DNA of 64,000 nt from contig JBJHCZ010000010.1 of NCBI GenBank assembly GCA_050486285.1, forward strand, positions 24,643 to 88,642. The letters run 5' to 3'. Source of the stretch: JAITWN01 sp050486285. GTDB taxonomy: Bacteria > Pseudomonadota > Gammaproteobacteria > SZUA-140. The position numbers and the translations under genes were made by a program. A model generated the notes under the pieces. It made no database searches. It saw only the letters and a program-made list of their open reading frames with translations, and was not told where the DNA came from. Numbering within the stretch: position 1 is the first letter of the stretch; each line of letters begins with the position of its first letter. Positions 46,550-55,981 of this stretch are shown piece by piece.

Positions 46550-48184
46550 TCAGGTGATCACGGTCGGGCCGCCGCGACCGGTCCGCTCCAGCACGCCCGA
46601 AATACGATTCGCAATCGTGATGAGATCGGCGAGCATCTCCTGGGGATCGTGGCCGAGGCGGTCCGGCGCCGCGACGTATTTTTCGATGTAGATGCGCAGC
46701 GTCGCCCCTTCGGTGCCGGTGCCGGAGAGCCGGAAGACGATGCGGGAGCCGTCGTTGAAGCCGATCCTCAGCCCCTGGCCGTCGGTGACCGAACCGTCAA
46801 TCGGGTCGGTATAGCTGAAGTCGTCGCTCCAGGCGAGGACTTGATCGCCGAGCGACTGGCCGGACAGCCTCGCAATCCTGTGCCTCAGGTCCGCCATGAT
46901 CTGCTCGGCGACGCCGCTTTCGATCATCTCGTAGTCGTGCCGCGTGTAGTAGTTGCGGCCGAAGGCAGCCCAGTGTTCGCGGACGACCTGCTCGACCGGG
47001 CAGCGGCGCGCGGCCAGGATGTTCAGCCAGAACAGCACTGCCCACAGGCCATCCTTTTCGCGCAGGTGATTTGATCCCGCGCCGAAGCTTTCCTCTCCGC
47101 ACAGCGTGATGCGTTCGCTGTCGAGCAGGTTGCCGAAGAATTTCCAGCCGGTCGGCGTCTCGTAGCAGGGGATGCCGAGGCGTTCGGCGACGCGGTCGAG
47201 GGCCCGGCTGGTCGGCATCGAGCGCGCGACGCCGGCCAGCGGTTGCCGGTAGCCGGGCGCCACTGCCGCGTTCGCGGCAAGGATCGCGATGCTGTCGCTC
47301 GGCGTCACGAAGAAGCGACGACCGAGGATCATGTTGCGGTCGCCGTCGCCGTCCGAGGCAGTGCCGAGATCCGGCGCGCTCGGCGCGTACATGATCTCGA
47401 CGAGTTCGGAGGCGTAGGTCAGGTTGGGGTCCGGGTGGCCGCCGCCGAAATCGTGCAGCGGGGTTGCGTTGATGACGGTGCCGGGCAGGGCACCGAGCCG
47501 GTGTTCGAGGATCTCGGTGGCATAGGGGCCGGTCACCGCGTGCATTGCGTCGAAGCACATGTTGAACATGCTGCCGGCGAAGTGGTCGCGTATGCGATCG
47601 AAGTCGAACAACGATTCCATCAGCGCGGCGTAGTCGGCGACCGGATCGACGATGTCGATGCGCGTATTGCCGATCAAATGCGCACCGGTCTTGCCGAGTT
47701 CGAGTTCAGGCGCGTCGATCGTCCGGTAAGCGCTGATCGCCAGCGTCTCGCGCCAGATCGCATCGGTGACCTGGGCCGGTGCCGGTCCGCCGTTGGCGGT
47801 GTTGAACTTGATGCCGAAGTCGCCGTCGACGCCGCCCGGGTTATGGCTCGCGGACAGGATGATGCCGCCGTCGGCGGCGTGCTTGCGGATCAGGCAGGAG
47901 GCCGCGGGCGTCGACAGCAGCCCGTGGCGGCCGATGATGAGCCGCCCCGTCCCGTTCGCGGCGGCCATGCGGATGATGACCTGGATCGCCTGCTCGTTGT
48001 AATAGCGACCGTCGCCGCCGACGACGAAGGTCCTGCCCGCGGGATTGTCGCAGGCATTGAACAGGGCCTGGACGAAATTCTCGAGATAGTGCGCTTGCCG
48101 GAAAGTGGCGACCTTTTTCCTGAGCCCGGAGGTGCCCGGCTTCTGGTCGTCGAACGGCCTTGTTTCGACAGTGCGGATCTTCAT
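46550..48184 (-). CDS. pgm: phosphoglucomutase (alpha-D-glucose-phosphate-specific)
   Basis: Interconverts glucose 1- and 6-phosphate. A 544-residue protein of the long PGM type. The start TRPFDDQKPGTSGLRKKV, the phosphoserine loop ILSASHNPGGVDGDFGIKFN, the metal loop ASDGDGDRNMILG, the sugar loop CGEESFGAGSNH and the phosphate-binding RLSGTGTEGATLRIYIE are all complete. Together with glgA elsewhere in the window it supplies glycogen precursors. Confidence 0.96.
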   Translation of the reverse strand: MKIRTVETRPFDDQKPGTSGLRKKVATFRQAHYLENFVQALFNACDNPAGRTFVVGGDGRYYNEQAIQVIIRMAAANGTGRLIIGRHGLLSTPAASCLIRKHAADGGIILSASHNPGGVDGDFGIKFNTANGGPAPAQVTDAIWRETLAISAYRTIDAPELELGKTGAHLIGNTRIDIVDPVADYAALMESLFDFDRIRDHFAGSMFNMCFDAMHAVTGPYATEILEHRLGALPGTVINATPLHDFGGGHPDPNLTYASELVEIMYAPSAPDLGTASDGDGDRNMILGRRFFVTPSDSIAILAANAAVAPGYRQPLAGVARSMPTSRALDRVAERLGIPCYETPTGWKFFGNLLDSERITLCGEESFGAGSNHLREKDGLWAVLFWLNILAARRCPVEQVVREHWAAFGRNYYTRHDYEMIESGVAEQIMADLRHRIARLSGQSLGDQVLAWSDDFSYTDPIDGSVTDGQGLRIGFNDGSRIVFRLSGTGTEGATLRIYIEKYVAAPDRLGHDPQEMLADLITIANRISGVLERTGRGGPTVIT

Positions 48185-48231
48185 GATTCAGCGTTCATTC
48201 AAGCACAGATGGTCGATGAATGCGAGTATTC

Positions 48232-48237
48232 TATAAT
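48232..48237 (+). promoter_or_regulatory. candidate -10 box for htpG
   Basis: A perfect TATAAT in the 100-bp divergent gap between pgm and htpG. I see no convincing -35 and no sigma-32 heat-shock promoter match, although htpG is often heat-controlled. Confidence 0.35.
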
Positions 48238-48290
48238 AAGCCGGCGCGCGTAGCGCATCACCCTATCCGACCGGGAGGAAGAGCTTGACG

Positions 48291-50168
48291 ATGTCCGTGG
48301 AAACGCACAGGGAAACGCTGCCGTTCCAGACCGAGGCCAGGCAGCTGCTGAGGCTGATGATCCACTCGCTGTATTCGAACAGCGAGATCTTTCTGCGCGA
48401 GCTGATCTCCAACGCCTCCGATGCCTGCGACAAGTTGCGCTTCGAGGCCCTGACCGACGACGCCCTGTTTGAAGGCGACAGCGCGCTCCGGGTCCGGGTC
48501 AGCTGCGACCCTGGGGCGCGCACGATCACGATCAGCGACAACGGCATCGGCATGAGCCGTCGCGAGGTCGCCGACAACATCGGCACGATCGCGGGGTCGG
48601 GTACCCGGCGCTTTCTCGAATCCCTGAGCGGCGACGAGGCCAGCGACGCGAAACTGATCGGACAGTTCGGCGTCGGTTTCTATTCCGCATTCATCGTCGC
48701 CGACCGCGTCGTGCTGACGACACGACGCGCCGGTCTCGGCGCCGAACACGGCGTGCGCTGGGAATCGGACGGCGCCGGCGAGTACACGCTGGAGACCGTC
48801 GAACGGGCCGCGCGTGGCACCGAAATCGTGCTGCACCTGCGCGAGGGCGATGACGAGTTTCTGGACAACCATCGCCTGCGGGCGGTCATTACCCGTTACT
48901 CGGACAGCCTGTCGCTACCCGTCGAGATGCCGGTGGATGGTGAGACGGGGCCGGACTGGGAGCAGGTCAATCGTGCGTCGGCCTTGTGGGCGCGCGCGCG
49001 TACCGGCATCAGCGACCAGGAGTACAACGATTTCTTCCGCCATGTCGCCCATGACTTCGAGGACCCGCTGGCGCGCCTGCATGTCCAGGTCGAGGGCCGG
49101 CAGAGCTTTACGGCCCTGCTGTATATACCGAAGCGTGCGCCCTTCGACCTCTGGGACCGCGAACGCGGTCATGGCGCAAAGCTCTATGTCCGCCGGGTGT
49201 TCATCATGGACCATGCCGACGGACTGTTGCCGGGCTGGTTGCGGTTCGTGCGCGGCATCGTCGACTCCGACGACCTGCCGCTGAACGTGTCACGCGAGAT
49301 GCTGCAACAGAACCGCCAGATCGATGTGATGCGCGCGTCACTGGTCAAGAAGCTGCTCGGACTCCTGCAGGACATCGCCGACAATGAGCCTGACAAATAT
49401 CTCGAATTCTGGCGCGAATTCGGCCGCGTCCTCAAGGAGGCGCCGGTCGAGGACCCGGCCGGCGCCGAACAGGTTGCGAAACTGCTGCGCTTCCCATCGA
49501 CCTGCGATGACGGCTCTTCGCTCGCCTCCCTCGATGACTACATTGCCCGCATGAAGGAAGGGCAGGACCGGATCTGGTATATCACCGCTGAGTCGATGAC
49601 CGCCGCGCTGCACAGTCCGCATCTTGAGATCTTCCGCAAGAAGGGTATTGAGGTGCTGCTGATGTGCGATCGCATCGACGAGTGGCTGCTTTCCGCGCTG
49701 ACCAATTACGCCGGCAAGGTGCTGCAATCGGTTGCGCGCGGCGACCTCTCGCTGGATGCCGTCAAGGACGGCGAGGAAGAGACTGCCAGCCGTGAGGCCG
49801 CAGCGGCGCTCGGCGACATTGCCGCCCGGATCAAGAGAGTTCTCGAGGCGCGGGTCGTGGATGTGCGCCTCTCGCAACGGTTGACCGATTCTCCGTCCTG
49901 CCTCGTCGTCGACCAGGCCGACATGACGCTGAACCTGCGTCGCATGCTCGAGGCCGCCGGCCAGAAACTGCCGGCGGGGAAGCCCGTCCTCGAGATCAAT
50001 CCGGGCCATCCACTGGTCGCGCGCCTCGCCGGCGAGAGTGACGAAGCCCGTTTCGCTGACTGGTCGCATGTCCTCTTTGATCAGGCGCTGCTCAGCGAGG
50101 GTGGCCAGCTTGACGATCCTGCAGCGTTCGTCAGGCGACTGAACGGGTTGCTGCTGGCGCAGTCCTGA
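48291..50168 (+). CDS. htpG: molecular chaperone HtpG (Hsp90)
   Basis: A 625-residue Hsp90 homologue. The N-terminal GHKL ATPase has LIHSLYSNSEIFLRELISNASDACDKLRFEAL, DNGIGMSRREVADNIGTIAGSG and GQFGVGFYSAFIV. The middle domain has YVRRVFIMDHADGLLPGWLRFVRGIVDSDDLPLNVSRE. I chose the ATG at 48291 by homology; a TTG two codons upstream lies at better spacing (5 bases) from GGAGGA and may be used instead. hemH follows after 46 bases. Confidence 0.97.
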   Translation: MSVETHRETLPFQTEARQLLRLMIHSLYSNSEIFLRELISNASDACDKLRFEALTDDALFEGDSALRVRVSCDPGARTITISDNGIGMSRREVADNIGTIAGSGTRRFLESLSGDEASDAKLIGQFGVGFYSAFIVADRVVLTTRRAGLGAEHGVRWESDGAGEYTLETVERAARGTEIVLHLREGDDEFLDNHRLRAVITRYSDSLSLPVEMPVDGETGPDWEQVNRASALWARARTGISDQEYNDFFRHVAHDFEDPLARLHVQVEGRQSFTALLYIPKRAPFDLWDRERGHGAKLYVRRVFIMDHADGLLPGWLRFVRGIVDSDDLPLNVSREMLQQNRQIDVMRASLVKKLLGLLQDIADNEPDKYLEFWREFGRVLKEAPVEDPAGAEQVAKLLRFPSTCDDGSSLASLDDYIARMKEGQDRIWYITAESMTAALHSPHLEIFRKKGIEVLLMCDRIDEWLLSALTNYAGKVLQSVARGDLSLDAVKDGEEETASREAAAALGDIAARIKRVLEARVVDVRLSQRLTDSPSCLVVDQADMTLNLRRMLEAAGQKLPAGKPVLEINPGHPLVARLAGESDEARFADWSHVLFDQALLSEGGQLDDPAAFVRRLNGLLLAQS

Positions 50169-50214
50169 GGACCCGGGTGGTCCGACCACACGCACAATCA
50201 CAGGAGAGCGATTC

Positions 50215-51243
50215 ATGAACGATGCCCCGGGCGGCAAGACCGGCATCCTGATCAGTAACCTCGGCACGCCGGACGCGCCTACGGCCACCGCGGTCAGGCG
50301 CTATCTTCGTGAATTCCTCTCCGACCGGCGCGTCGTTAACCTGCCGCCACTGCTATGGTGGCCGATCCTCAACGGCATTATCCTGACGGTGCGGCCACGC
50401 AAATCGGCCCACGCCTACAGCAGGGTCTGGCGCGAGGATGGCTCACCGCTGCTGGCGATCTCGAAGCAGCAGCTTGCTGCGCTCGAGGCGCACTTTGCCG
50501 GCCGGGATGACCTCGTGTTTGCACTCGGCATGCGCTATGGCAATCCGTCGATCCGCTCGGCGATGGAGGCCCTGCGCGATGCCGGCGCAGGGCGCGTGAT
50601 CGTGCTGCCGCTGTATCCGCAGTATTCCTCGGCAACGACTGCATCGACCTTCGATGCAGTCGCCAATGCCGTCAGGCGCTGGATCTCAGTGCCGGGCGTG
50701 CACTTCATCGACCACTATTATGATCAGACGTGGTATCCGCGCGCACTCGCCGCGAGCATCCGTGAGGCCTGGCAGCAGGAACCGCCGGCGGAGCGGTTGC
50801 TGTTTTCGTTCCACGGCATGCCGAGGGTGACCCGCGACGCCGGCGATCCCTATTACGATCAGTGTGACCGGACCGCGCGCGCGGTCGTGCGTGAACTCGA
50901 CCTGTCCCCGGAACGCTGGGCAATGACCTTCCAGTCGCGCTTCGGTGCGCAGGAATGGCTGCAGCCGTATACCGACAAGACGCTGGAGACCTGGGCTCGC
51001 GACGGGGTCGGCAGCGTCGATGTGGTCTGCCCCGGGTTTTCCGCCGATTGCCTGGAGACGCTCGAGGAGATCGCGATGCTGAACAGGGATGCCTTCATGG
51101 AAGCCGGCGGCAGGCGCTATCGATATATTCCGGCGCTGAACAGCCGGGACGATCACATCAGTGGCCTAGCCGGGATAATCGAGTATCTGACTCGCCAGGG
51201 GCAGGTTGCCAGACAAATAATAACCCCGGTCGATACAGCATGA
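50215..51243 (+). CDS. hemH: ferrochelatase
   Basis: Inserts iron into protoporphyrin IX, the last step of haem synthesis. A 342-residue protein with GILISNLGTPDAPTATAVRRYLREFLSDRRVV at the start, the catalytic-His motif LLFSFHGMPRVT, FQSRFGAQEWLQPYT and VVCPGFSADCLETLEEI. AGGAGAG precedes the ATG. The last codons lie within the terminator hairpin at 51224-51249. Confidence 0.96.
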   Translation: MNDAPGGKTGILISNLGTPDAPTATAVRRYLREFLSDRRVVNLPPLLWWPILNGIILTVRPRKSAHAYSRVWREDGSPLLAISKQQLAALEAHFAGRDDLVFALGMRYGNPSIRSAMEALRDAGAGRVIVLPLYPQYSSATTASTFDAVANAVRRWISVPGVHFIDHYYDQTWYPRALAASIREAWQQEPPAERLLFSFHGMPRVTRDAGDPYYDQCDRTARAVVRELDLSPERWAMTFQSRFGAQEWLQPYTDKTLETWARDGVGSVDVVCPGFSADCLETLEEIAMLNRDAFMEAGGRRYRYIPALNSRDDHISGLAGIIEYLTRQGQVARQIITPVDTA

Positions 51244-51249
51244 CCGGGG
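51224..51249 (-). terminator. hairpin terminator, best oriented for the minus strand
   Basis: CCCCGGTC and GACCGGGG form an 8-bp stem with a 10-base loop, overlapping the hemH stop codon. Read on the minus strand it is followed by TTATTATTTGT, a good U-rich tail for the DUF2892-type gene. On the plus strand the tail (CTGTTGTTGG) is poor. Confidence 0.6.
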
Positions 51250-51276
51250 CTGTTGTTGGCATGACCTGTTACTGTG

Positions 51277-51762
51277 TTACGACTTGAGGGTTTTTTCCCT
51301 GGTGGCAAACTTATCCATGTCAGCGTCGCTGGGATAAAGCATAGGATTCTGATCGACTTTCCAGAGCTTGTGCTTGGGCAGGGGCTCAGGATCGTCATGG
51401 CAGCCCTCGAGGCTATGTTGGTCGTTGGGTTCGCAATGCTTGGGCTCGTTGCCCAGCGCGGCCTTGACCTGGTACGGGAAAGTACCACATGCGTTTTTGC
51501 CGCTATCACTGCATGTCCTGAAACCTGCCAGGTGGTATACAGGATCCCACCCAATAATGCCCGTCAATAATGGGTAGAACGAGAGCGTCATCAGCACAAG
51601 CACTGATGGTTCAATCGATGCAAATGAAGCGAATCCTTCACCCATCGTGACATAAGCCGCGCCACCGCCCAGCATCGAGAATCCGATCAGAACTCGCAAT
51701 ACGCGATCTACCAATCCCTGGTTCTGGTTCGCAGATGAAATGTCAAAAGCTTTGATAGCCAT
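51277..51762 (-). CDS. DUF2892 (YgaP-like) membrane protein with Cys/His-rich tail
   Basis: A 161-residue protein. Residues 15-75 form two membrane helices of the YgaP-type DUF2892 domain (GLVDRVLRVLIGFSMLGGG..., SFYPLLTGIIGWDPVYHLAGF). An extra soluble tail follows with four Cys and several His (CSDSGKNAC, HCEPNDQHSLEGCHDD), which could bind a metal. AGGAGGT lies 8 bases before the ATG. The gene is more AT-rich than its neighbours. In YgaP the domain anchors a rhodanese; none is fused here. Confidence 0.75.
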   Translation of the reverse strand: MAIKAFDISSANQNQGLVDRVLRVLIGFSMLGGGAAYVTMGEGFASFASIEPSVLVLMTLSFYPLLTGIIGWDPVYHLAGFRTCSDSGKNACGTFPYQVKAALGNEPKHCEPNDQHSLEGCHDDPEPLPKHKLWKVDQNPMLYPSDADMDKFATREKTLKS

Positions 51763-51926
51763 ACAACGTACCTCCTACGTATTTCAAACCGCGCATCTGG
51801 CGCAGACCTTTAATCAACGAGGTCATTTGAACATGAACGACGGAAGAGGTCTGTGCGCTAAGCAACGTCCAGGTCAGGTCAGGGCGCCCTTTCCCTGGCA
51901 ATTACTATGCTGGCGGGTCATGCCTT

Positions 51927-52646
51927 TCAGCCGAAATTGTCGAGCGTGAACTTTCCCTTGTCGAAGGTCAATGCGCTGCCGGTCCGATACCAGTCGCCGA
52001 GTACGATGCGCTGCACCGGTGTGCCGTCGAGCGTGAAATCATGGATCGCCTGGCGATGGGTATGGCCGTGGATCATGCGCGTGACGCGGTGGGCACGCAT
52101 CGCTGCCTCGACCGCGCCCTGGTTCGCATCCATGATCGCCATCGGCTTGTCGCGGGTGATGCGCTCACTCTCGGCGCGGTAGTGCTCGGCGATCTGCCGG
52201 CGCTGCGCGACCGGCATCGACAGGAACTGCGCGATGAACGCCGGCTGCCGCGACTTCTGTCGCCAGGCCTGGTAATCGGTGTCGTCGATGCACAGGGTAT
52301 CGCCGTGCATCAGCAGCACCGCTTCGCCGCCGAGCCGGATCACCGTCGGATCCGGCAGGATCCGGCAGCCGGACATCGACTCGAAGCCCTCGCCGGCGAG
52401 GAAGTCGCGATTGCCGTGCATGAAGTACAGCCGCGCGCCGCGCGCCGCGGTCGCGCGCATCGCCTCGAGTATCTCCTGCTGGTCCGGGTCGGCCGCGTCG
52501 TCGCCGAGCCAGGCCTCGAAGAGGTCGCCCAGCACATACAGCTCATCGTCAGCACCGACCCGTTCGCGCAGGAAGCTGCGGAACAGCGCCGTGATCGCCG
52601 GTCGCTCGGCGGACAGGTGCAGGTCGGAGATGAACAGCGTTGCCAT
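51927..52646 (-). CDS. lpxH: UDP-2,3-diacylglucosamine hydrolase
   Basis: Releases UMP to form lipid X in lipid A synthesis. A 239-residue calcineurin-type phosphoesterase with the full metal-site series: FISDLHLS, LGDLFEAWLGDD, MHGNRDFL, MHGDTLCIDD and IHGHTHRQAIH. I chose the ATG at 52646, which shares a base with the stop of the cyclophilin gene (TGATG); the TTG one codon upstream is less likely. The genes are probably one operon. Confidence 0.95.
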   Translation of the reverse strand: MATLFISDLHLSAERPAITALFRSFLRERVGADDELYVLGDLFEAWLGDDAADPDQQEILEAMRATAARGARLYFMHGNRDFLAGEGFESMSGCRILPDPTVIRLGGEAVLLMHGDTLCIDDTDYQAWRQKSRQPAFIAQFLSMPVAQRRQIAEHYRAESERITRDKPMAIMDANQGAVEAAMRAHRVTRMIHGHTHRQAIHDFTLDGTPVQRIVLGDWYRTGSALTFDKGKFTLDNFG

Positions 52647-53245
52647 CAATTCGCCCGGGCGGCCTCGACCCGCTCGGCGGATTCGATGACGACGGTCCGG
52701 CTCGGCACGTCGCTCGGGAACGGGCCGCCGCGCGTCGTCGGGATGTTGCGTATGCGGTCGACGGTGTCCATGCCCTCGACGACCCGCCCGAACACCGTGT
52801 AGCCCCAGCCGGCGCGGGTCGGCGCGCGATGGTCCAGGCTCGGGTTGTCGACGGTATTGATGTAGAACTGCGCGGTCGCGGAATGCGGGTCCGAGGTGCG
52901 CGCCATCGCGATCGTGCCGCGGACGTTTTTGAGCCCGTTGTCGGCCTCGTTGCGGATGGCTGCCCGCGTCGCCTTCTGGTTGAAGCTCGTGTCGAAGCCG
53001 CCGCCCTGGATCATGAAATTGCTGATGACCCGGTGGAAGATCGTGCCGCTGTAGTGACCCTGGTCGACGTAGGCGAGGAAGTTCTCGACCGACAGCGGCG
53101 CGTTGGCGCGGTCGAGGCGCAGCAGGATGTCGCCTTCGCTGGTGCGCAGCAGCACATGGGGGTCGCCGTCATCGGCGAGCACCGCCGGGGCCGGCGCGGA
53201 CAGGATCAGGAGCAGCGAGGCAAGGGCGATCAGTCGTTTGTGCAT
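52646..53245 (-). CDS. periplasmic cyclophilin-type peptidyl-prolyl isomerase
   Basis: The ATG at 53245 gives 199 residues with a signal peptide (MHKRLIALASLLLILSAPAPAVLA), so the product is exported. The cyclophilin core follows: LAYVDQGHYSGTIFHRVISNFMIQGGGFD, RGTIAMARTSDPHSATAQFYINTVDN and GYTVFGRVVEGMDTVDRI. The fold and length match PpiA-type enzymes. The gene is coupled to lpxH. The segment FHRVISNFMIQGG has the catalytic Arg. Confidence 0.92.
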   Translation of the reverse strand: MHKRLIALASLLLILSAPAPAVLADDGDPHVLLRTSEGDILLRLDRANAPLSVENFLAYVDQGHYSGTIFHRVISNFMIQGGGFDTSFNQKATRAAIRNEADNGLKNVRGTIAMARTSDPHSATAQFYINTVDNPSLDHRAPTRAGWGYTVFGRVVEGMDTVDRIRNIPTTRGGPFPSDVPSRTVVIESAERVEAARAN

Positions 53246-53421
53246 GGCGATTGTGGATTCTCCAGCGGTTGTGGCGAGGGCGGAGGCCGCCCGCGCGGCC
53301 TCGTGCCATAATAAAGGCATCGGCCGCCGGGCGAAAGCCGCGGCGCCGGCTTTGTCCTGATCACGCTAATCCGCTAACATGCGGTGATTTTCCCGACCCG
53401 GTACATTCCAGGCCCGACCCG

Positions 53422-54813
53422 ATGCTCCAGATCCACAACAGCCTGACGCGGCGGAAACAGCCGTTCACGCCGATCGAGGCCGGCAAGGTCCGCATGTACG
53501 TCTGCGGCATGACCGTCTACGACTATTGCCACGTCGGCCACGCCCGGGTCATGGTCGTGTTCGACATGGTCGCGCGCTGGCTGCGCAGCTGCGGCCATGA
53601 CGTGACCTATGTGCGCAACATCACCGACATCGACGACAAGATCATTCGCCGCGCCGCCGAACGCGGCGAGACGATCGCGGCGCTGACCAATTATTTCATT
53701 CGCGCGATGAACGAGGACGCCGCCGCGCTCGGCGTGCTGCCGCCCGATCATGAGCCGCGCGCGACCGCGTCGATCGACGCGATCGTTGCGATGATCCGCG
53801 CGCTCGTCGACAAGGGTCATGCCTATCGCGCCGCCAACGGCGACGTCTATTACCGCGTCGCCAGCTTTCCGGGCTACGGCAGGCTGTCCGGCAAGCGCCT
53901 CGAGGACCTGCGCGCCGGCGAGCGCGTCGAGATCGGCGAGGCCAAGGAGGACCCGCTCGACTTCGTGCTGTGGAAGGCTGCGAAGCCCGGCGAGCCGCAG
54001 TGGGATTCGCCGTGGGGGCCGGGACGCCCCGGCTGGCACATCGAATGCTCGGCAATGGCGACGCACTGCCTCGGCGACCACTTCGACCTCCACGGCGGCG
54101 GCATGGACCTGATGTTCCCGCATCACGAGAATGAGATCGCGCAGAGCGAGGCCGCGACCGGCCACCCCTTCGTCAACGTCTGGATGCACAACGGCTTCGT
54201 CCAGATCGACGAGCAGAAGATGTCGAAATCGCTCGGCAATTTCTTTACCGTGCGCGAGGTGCTGAAGCTGTATCGCCCGGAGGTCGTGCGCTTCTTCATC
54301 CTGGCCAGCCACTATCGCAGCCCGCTCAATTACTCCGACCACAACCTCGACATGGCGCGCGCGACCCTCGACGGCTTCTACCAGGCGCTGCGCGGACTCG
54401 ACCCCGCGCCGGACGCCGCCGACGACGGCGACTTCGCCGGCCGTTTCGAGGCGGCAATGGACGACGACTTCAACACCCCGGGCGCGATCGCGGTACTGAA
54501 CGACTTGCGCGCAGAGCTCAATCGCGTGCGTGCGCAGGGCGACGACCCCCGCGCCGCCGTGCTCGCCGCTGTGCTCAAGCGCCTCGCGGGCGAGCTTGGC
54601 CTGCTGCAGCAGGACCCGGACGCCTGGTTCAAGGGCGACGCCGCAGTCACCGAAGGCGCGGATAGCGACCGCATCGAGCGACTGATCGGCGAGCGCACCG
54701 CCGCCCGCCAGCGCAGGGACTGGGCGGCCTCCGACCGCATCCGCGCCGAACTCGACGCACTCGGCGTCGTGCTAGAAGACGGCCCGCAAGGCACGATCTG
54801 GCGGCGCAAGTGA
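53422..54813 (+). CDS. cysS: cysteinyl-tRNA synthetase
   Basis: The ATG at 53422 gives 463 residues. The zinc and HIGH-type region is YVCGMTVYDYCHVGHARVMVVFD. FDLHGGGMDLMFPHHENEIAQSEA contains further zinc ligands and EQKMSKSLGNFFTV is the KMSKS loop. The C-terminal helical domain ends GTIWRRK. Its transcription runs towards folD, with a hairpin repeat between the two genes. Confidence 0.97.
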   Translation: MLQIHNSLTRRKQPFTPIEAGKVRMYVCGMTVYDYCHVGHARVMVVFDMVARWLRSCGHDVTYVRNITDIDDKIIRRAAERGETIAALTNYFIRAMNEDAAALGVLPPDHEPRATASIDAIVAMIRALVDKGHAYRAANGDVYYRVASFPGYGRLSGKRLEDLRAGERVEIGEAKEDPLDFVLWKAAKPGEPQWDSPWGPGRPGWHIECSAMATHCLGDHFDLHGGGMDLMFPHHENEIAQSEAATGHPFVNVWMHNGFVQIDEQKMSKSLGNFFTVREVLKLYRPEVVRFFILASHYRSPLNYSDHNLDMARATLDGFYQALRGLDPAPDAADDGDFAGRFEAAMDDDFNTPGAIAVLNDLRAELNRVRAQGDDPRAAVLAAVLKRLAGELGLLQQDPDAWFKGDAAVTEGADSDRIERLIGERTAARQRRDWAASDRIRAELDALGVVLEDGPQGTIWRRK

Positions 54814-55123
54814 TTCGTTGAGCGCAGTGGCAGGTCCTGAAAGGGGACAAGCCTCCCCGGACTGCGAGTTCCGTGGTACGCCCACCCAACTTCGATCAAA
54901 CGTTGCGGAAACCGGCAAAGACCACTACTGCGAGGTCTCCGGCAGGGCTTGACCCTTTCGATGACCGTCGCCCGCAGGGATGCGGGCGTCGAGCCTACAG
55001 GGACGTATTCACGGCGTGTCATCGAAAGGGTCAAGCCCTGCCGGAGACCGGAATGTACCGCTGTGTCTGAACGAAGCCGGATCCAGGTCCGGGATATGAG
55101 AGACCTGTCCCCGTGACAGCCCG
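54814..55123. other. intergenic region between convergent cysS and folD
   Basis: A 310-bp gap with no gene. Its centre is the family B hairpin at 54934-55049. The outer parts contain short partial inverted matches (AGGGGACAAG near 54840 and CTGTCCCC near 55107) that I could not extend into a convincing element. Confidence 0.5.
54934..55049. repeat. hairpin repeat, family B copy 2
   Basis: Perfect 31-bp inverted arms (54934-54964 and 55019-55049) enclose a 54-bp core. The inner hairpin has stem CGCCCGC/GCGGGCG and the same AGGGAT loop as copy 1 (54969-54988). CTACAGGGACGTATTCACG follows at 54995-55013, differing from copy 1 by one base. The stem bases differ from copy 1 yet still pair, and the outer arms are unrelated to it. 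Confidence 0.85.
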
Positions 55124-55981
55124 CTAGTCCCGGTGCAGATGCTCCGCCGCGTGCAGCGTGTTCTGCAACAGCGTCGCGACGGTCATCGGGCCGACGCCGC
55201 CTGGGACCGGGGTGATCCAACCGGCGCGCTCGGCGGCGGGCGCGTATTCGACGTCGCCGGTCAACTTGCCGTCCGCGCCGCGGTGGATGCCGACGTCGAT
55301 GACGATCGCGCCGGGGCGGATCCACTCGCCCTTGACCAGTCCGGGCTTGCCGACCGCGACGACCAGCAGCTCGGCGCGCGCGACATGGGCAGCGAGGTCG
55401 CGCGTGAAGCGGTGGCAGGTGGTCACCGTGCAGCCGCCGAGCAGCAGTTCCAGCGCCATCGGCCGGCCGACGATGTTCGACGCGCCGACGACGACCGCCT
55501 CCTTGCCATAGAGATCCTCGCCGGTATGCTGCAACAGCGTCATGATCCCGCGCGGCGTGCACGGCCGTAGCAGCGGCAGGCGCACTGCGAGGCGGCCGAT
55601 GTTGTAGGGGTGGAAGCCATCGACGTCCTTGTCCGGACGGATACGCTCGATGACGGTCTCGGGATCGATATGGCCGGGCAGCGGCAATTGCACGAGGATG
55701 CCGTCGATCGCCGGGTCAGCGTTCAGCTTGTCGATGATCGCGAGCAGTTCCGCCTGGGTCGTGGACTCCGGCAGGTCGTGGGAACGCGACAGGATGCCGA
55801 CCTCCTCGCAGGCGCGGCGCTTGTTCGCGACATAGACCTCGGAGGCGGGGTTGTTGCCGGTCAGGATCACCGCAAGCCCCGGCCGGCGACGGCCGAGCGC
55901 CACCCGGCGGTCGATGCCGGCGCGGATGTCGGCGCGCAGCGCCGCCGCGATCGCCTTGCCGTCGAGAATCCTCGCGCTCAT
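55124..55981 (-). CDS. folD: methylenetetrahydrofolate dehydrogenase/cyclohydrolase
   Basis: A 285-residue bifunctional enzyme interconverting methylene-, methenyl- and formyl-tetrahydrofolate. SEVYVANKRRACEEVGI holds the catalytic Tyr and Lys. GILVQLPLPGHIDPE, PDKDVDGFHPYNIGRLAV, VVGASNIVGRPMALELL (NADP site) and GDVEYAPAAE..TPVPGGVGPMTVATLL are all intact. The start is ATG 55981, with leuC divergent 205 bases away. Confidence 0.97.
   Translation of the reverse strand: MSARILDGKAIAAALRADIRAGIDRRVALGRRRPGLAVILTGNNPASEVYVANKRRACEEVGILSRSHDLPESTTQAELLAIIDKLNADPAIDGILVQLPLPGHIDPETVIERIRPDKDVDGFHPYNIGRLAVRLPLLRPCTPRGIMTLLQHTGEDLYGKEAVVVGASNIVGRPMALELLLGGCTVTTCHRFTRDLAAHVARAELLVVAVGKPGLVKGEWIRPGAIVIDVGIHRGADGKLTGDVEYAPAAERAGWITPVPGGVGPMTVATLLQNTLHAAEHLHRD

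Noticed and set aside
44221..46557. Long plus-strand open frame opposite ppsA (778 codons)
   Set aside because: ppsA on the minus strand is complete and conserved; the opposite frame is a GC-driven shadow with no recognisable domains.
48185..48290. Heat-shock (sigma-32) promoter for htpG
   Set aside because: No CTTGAAA/CCCCAT-type pair is visible; only a TATAAT can be supported.
54835..55115. RAYT-associated REP-like motif (AGGGGACAAG and CTGTCCCC) around the family B element
   Set aside because: The matches are short and imperfect and not arranged as a proper REP pair.
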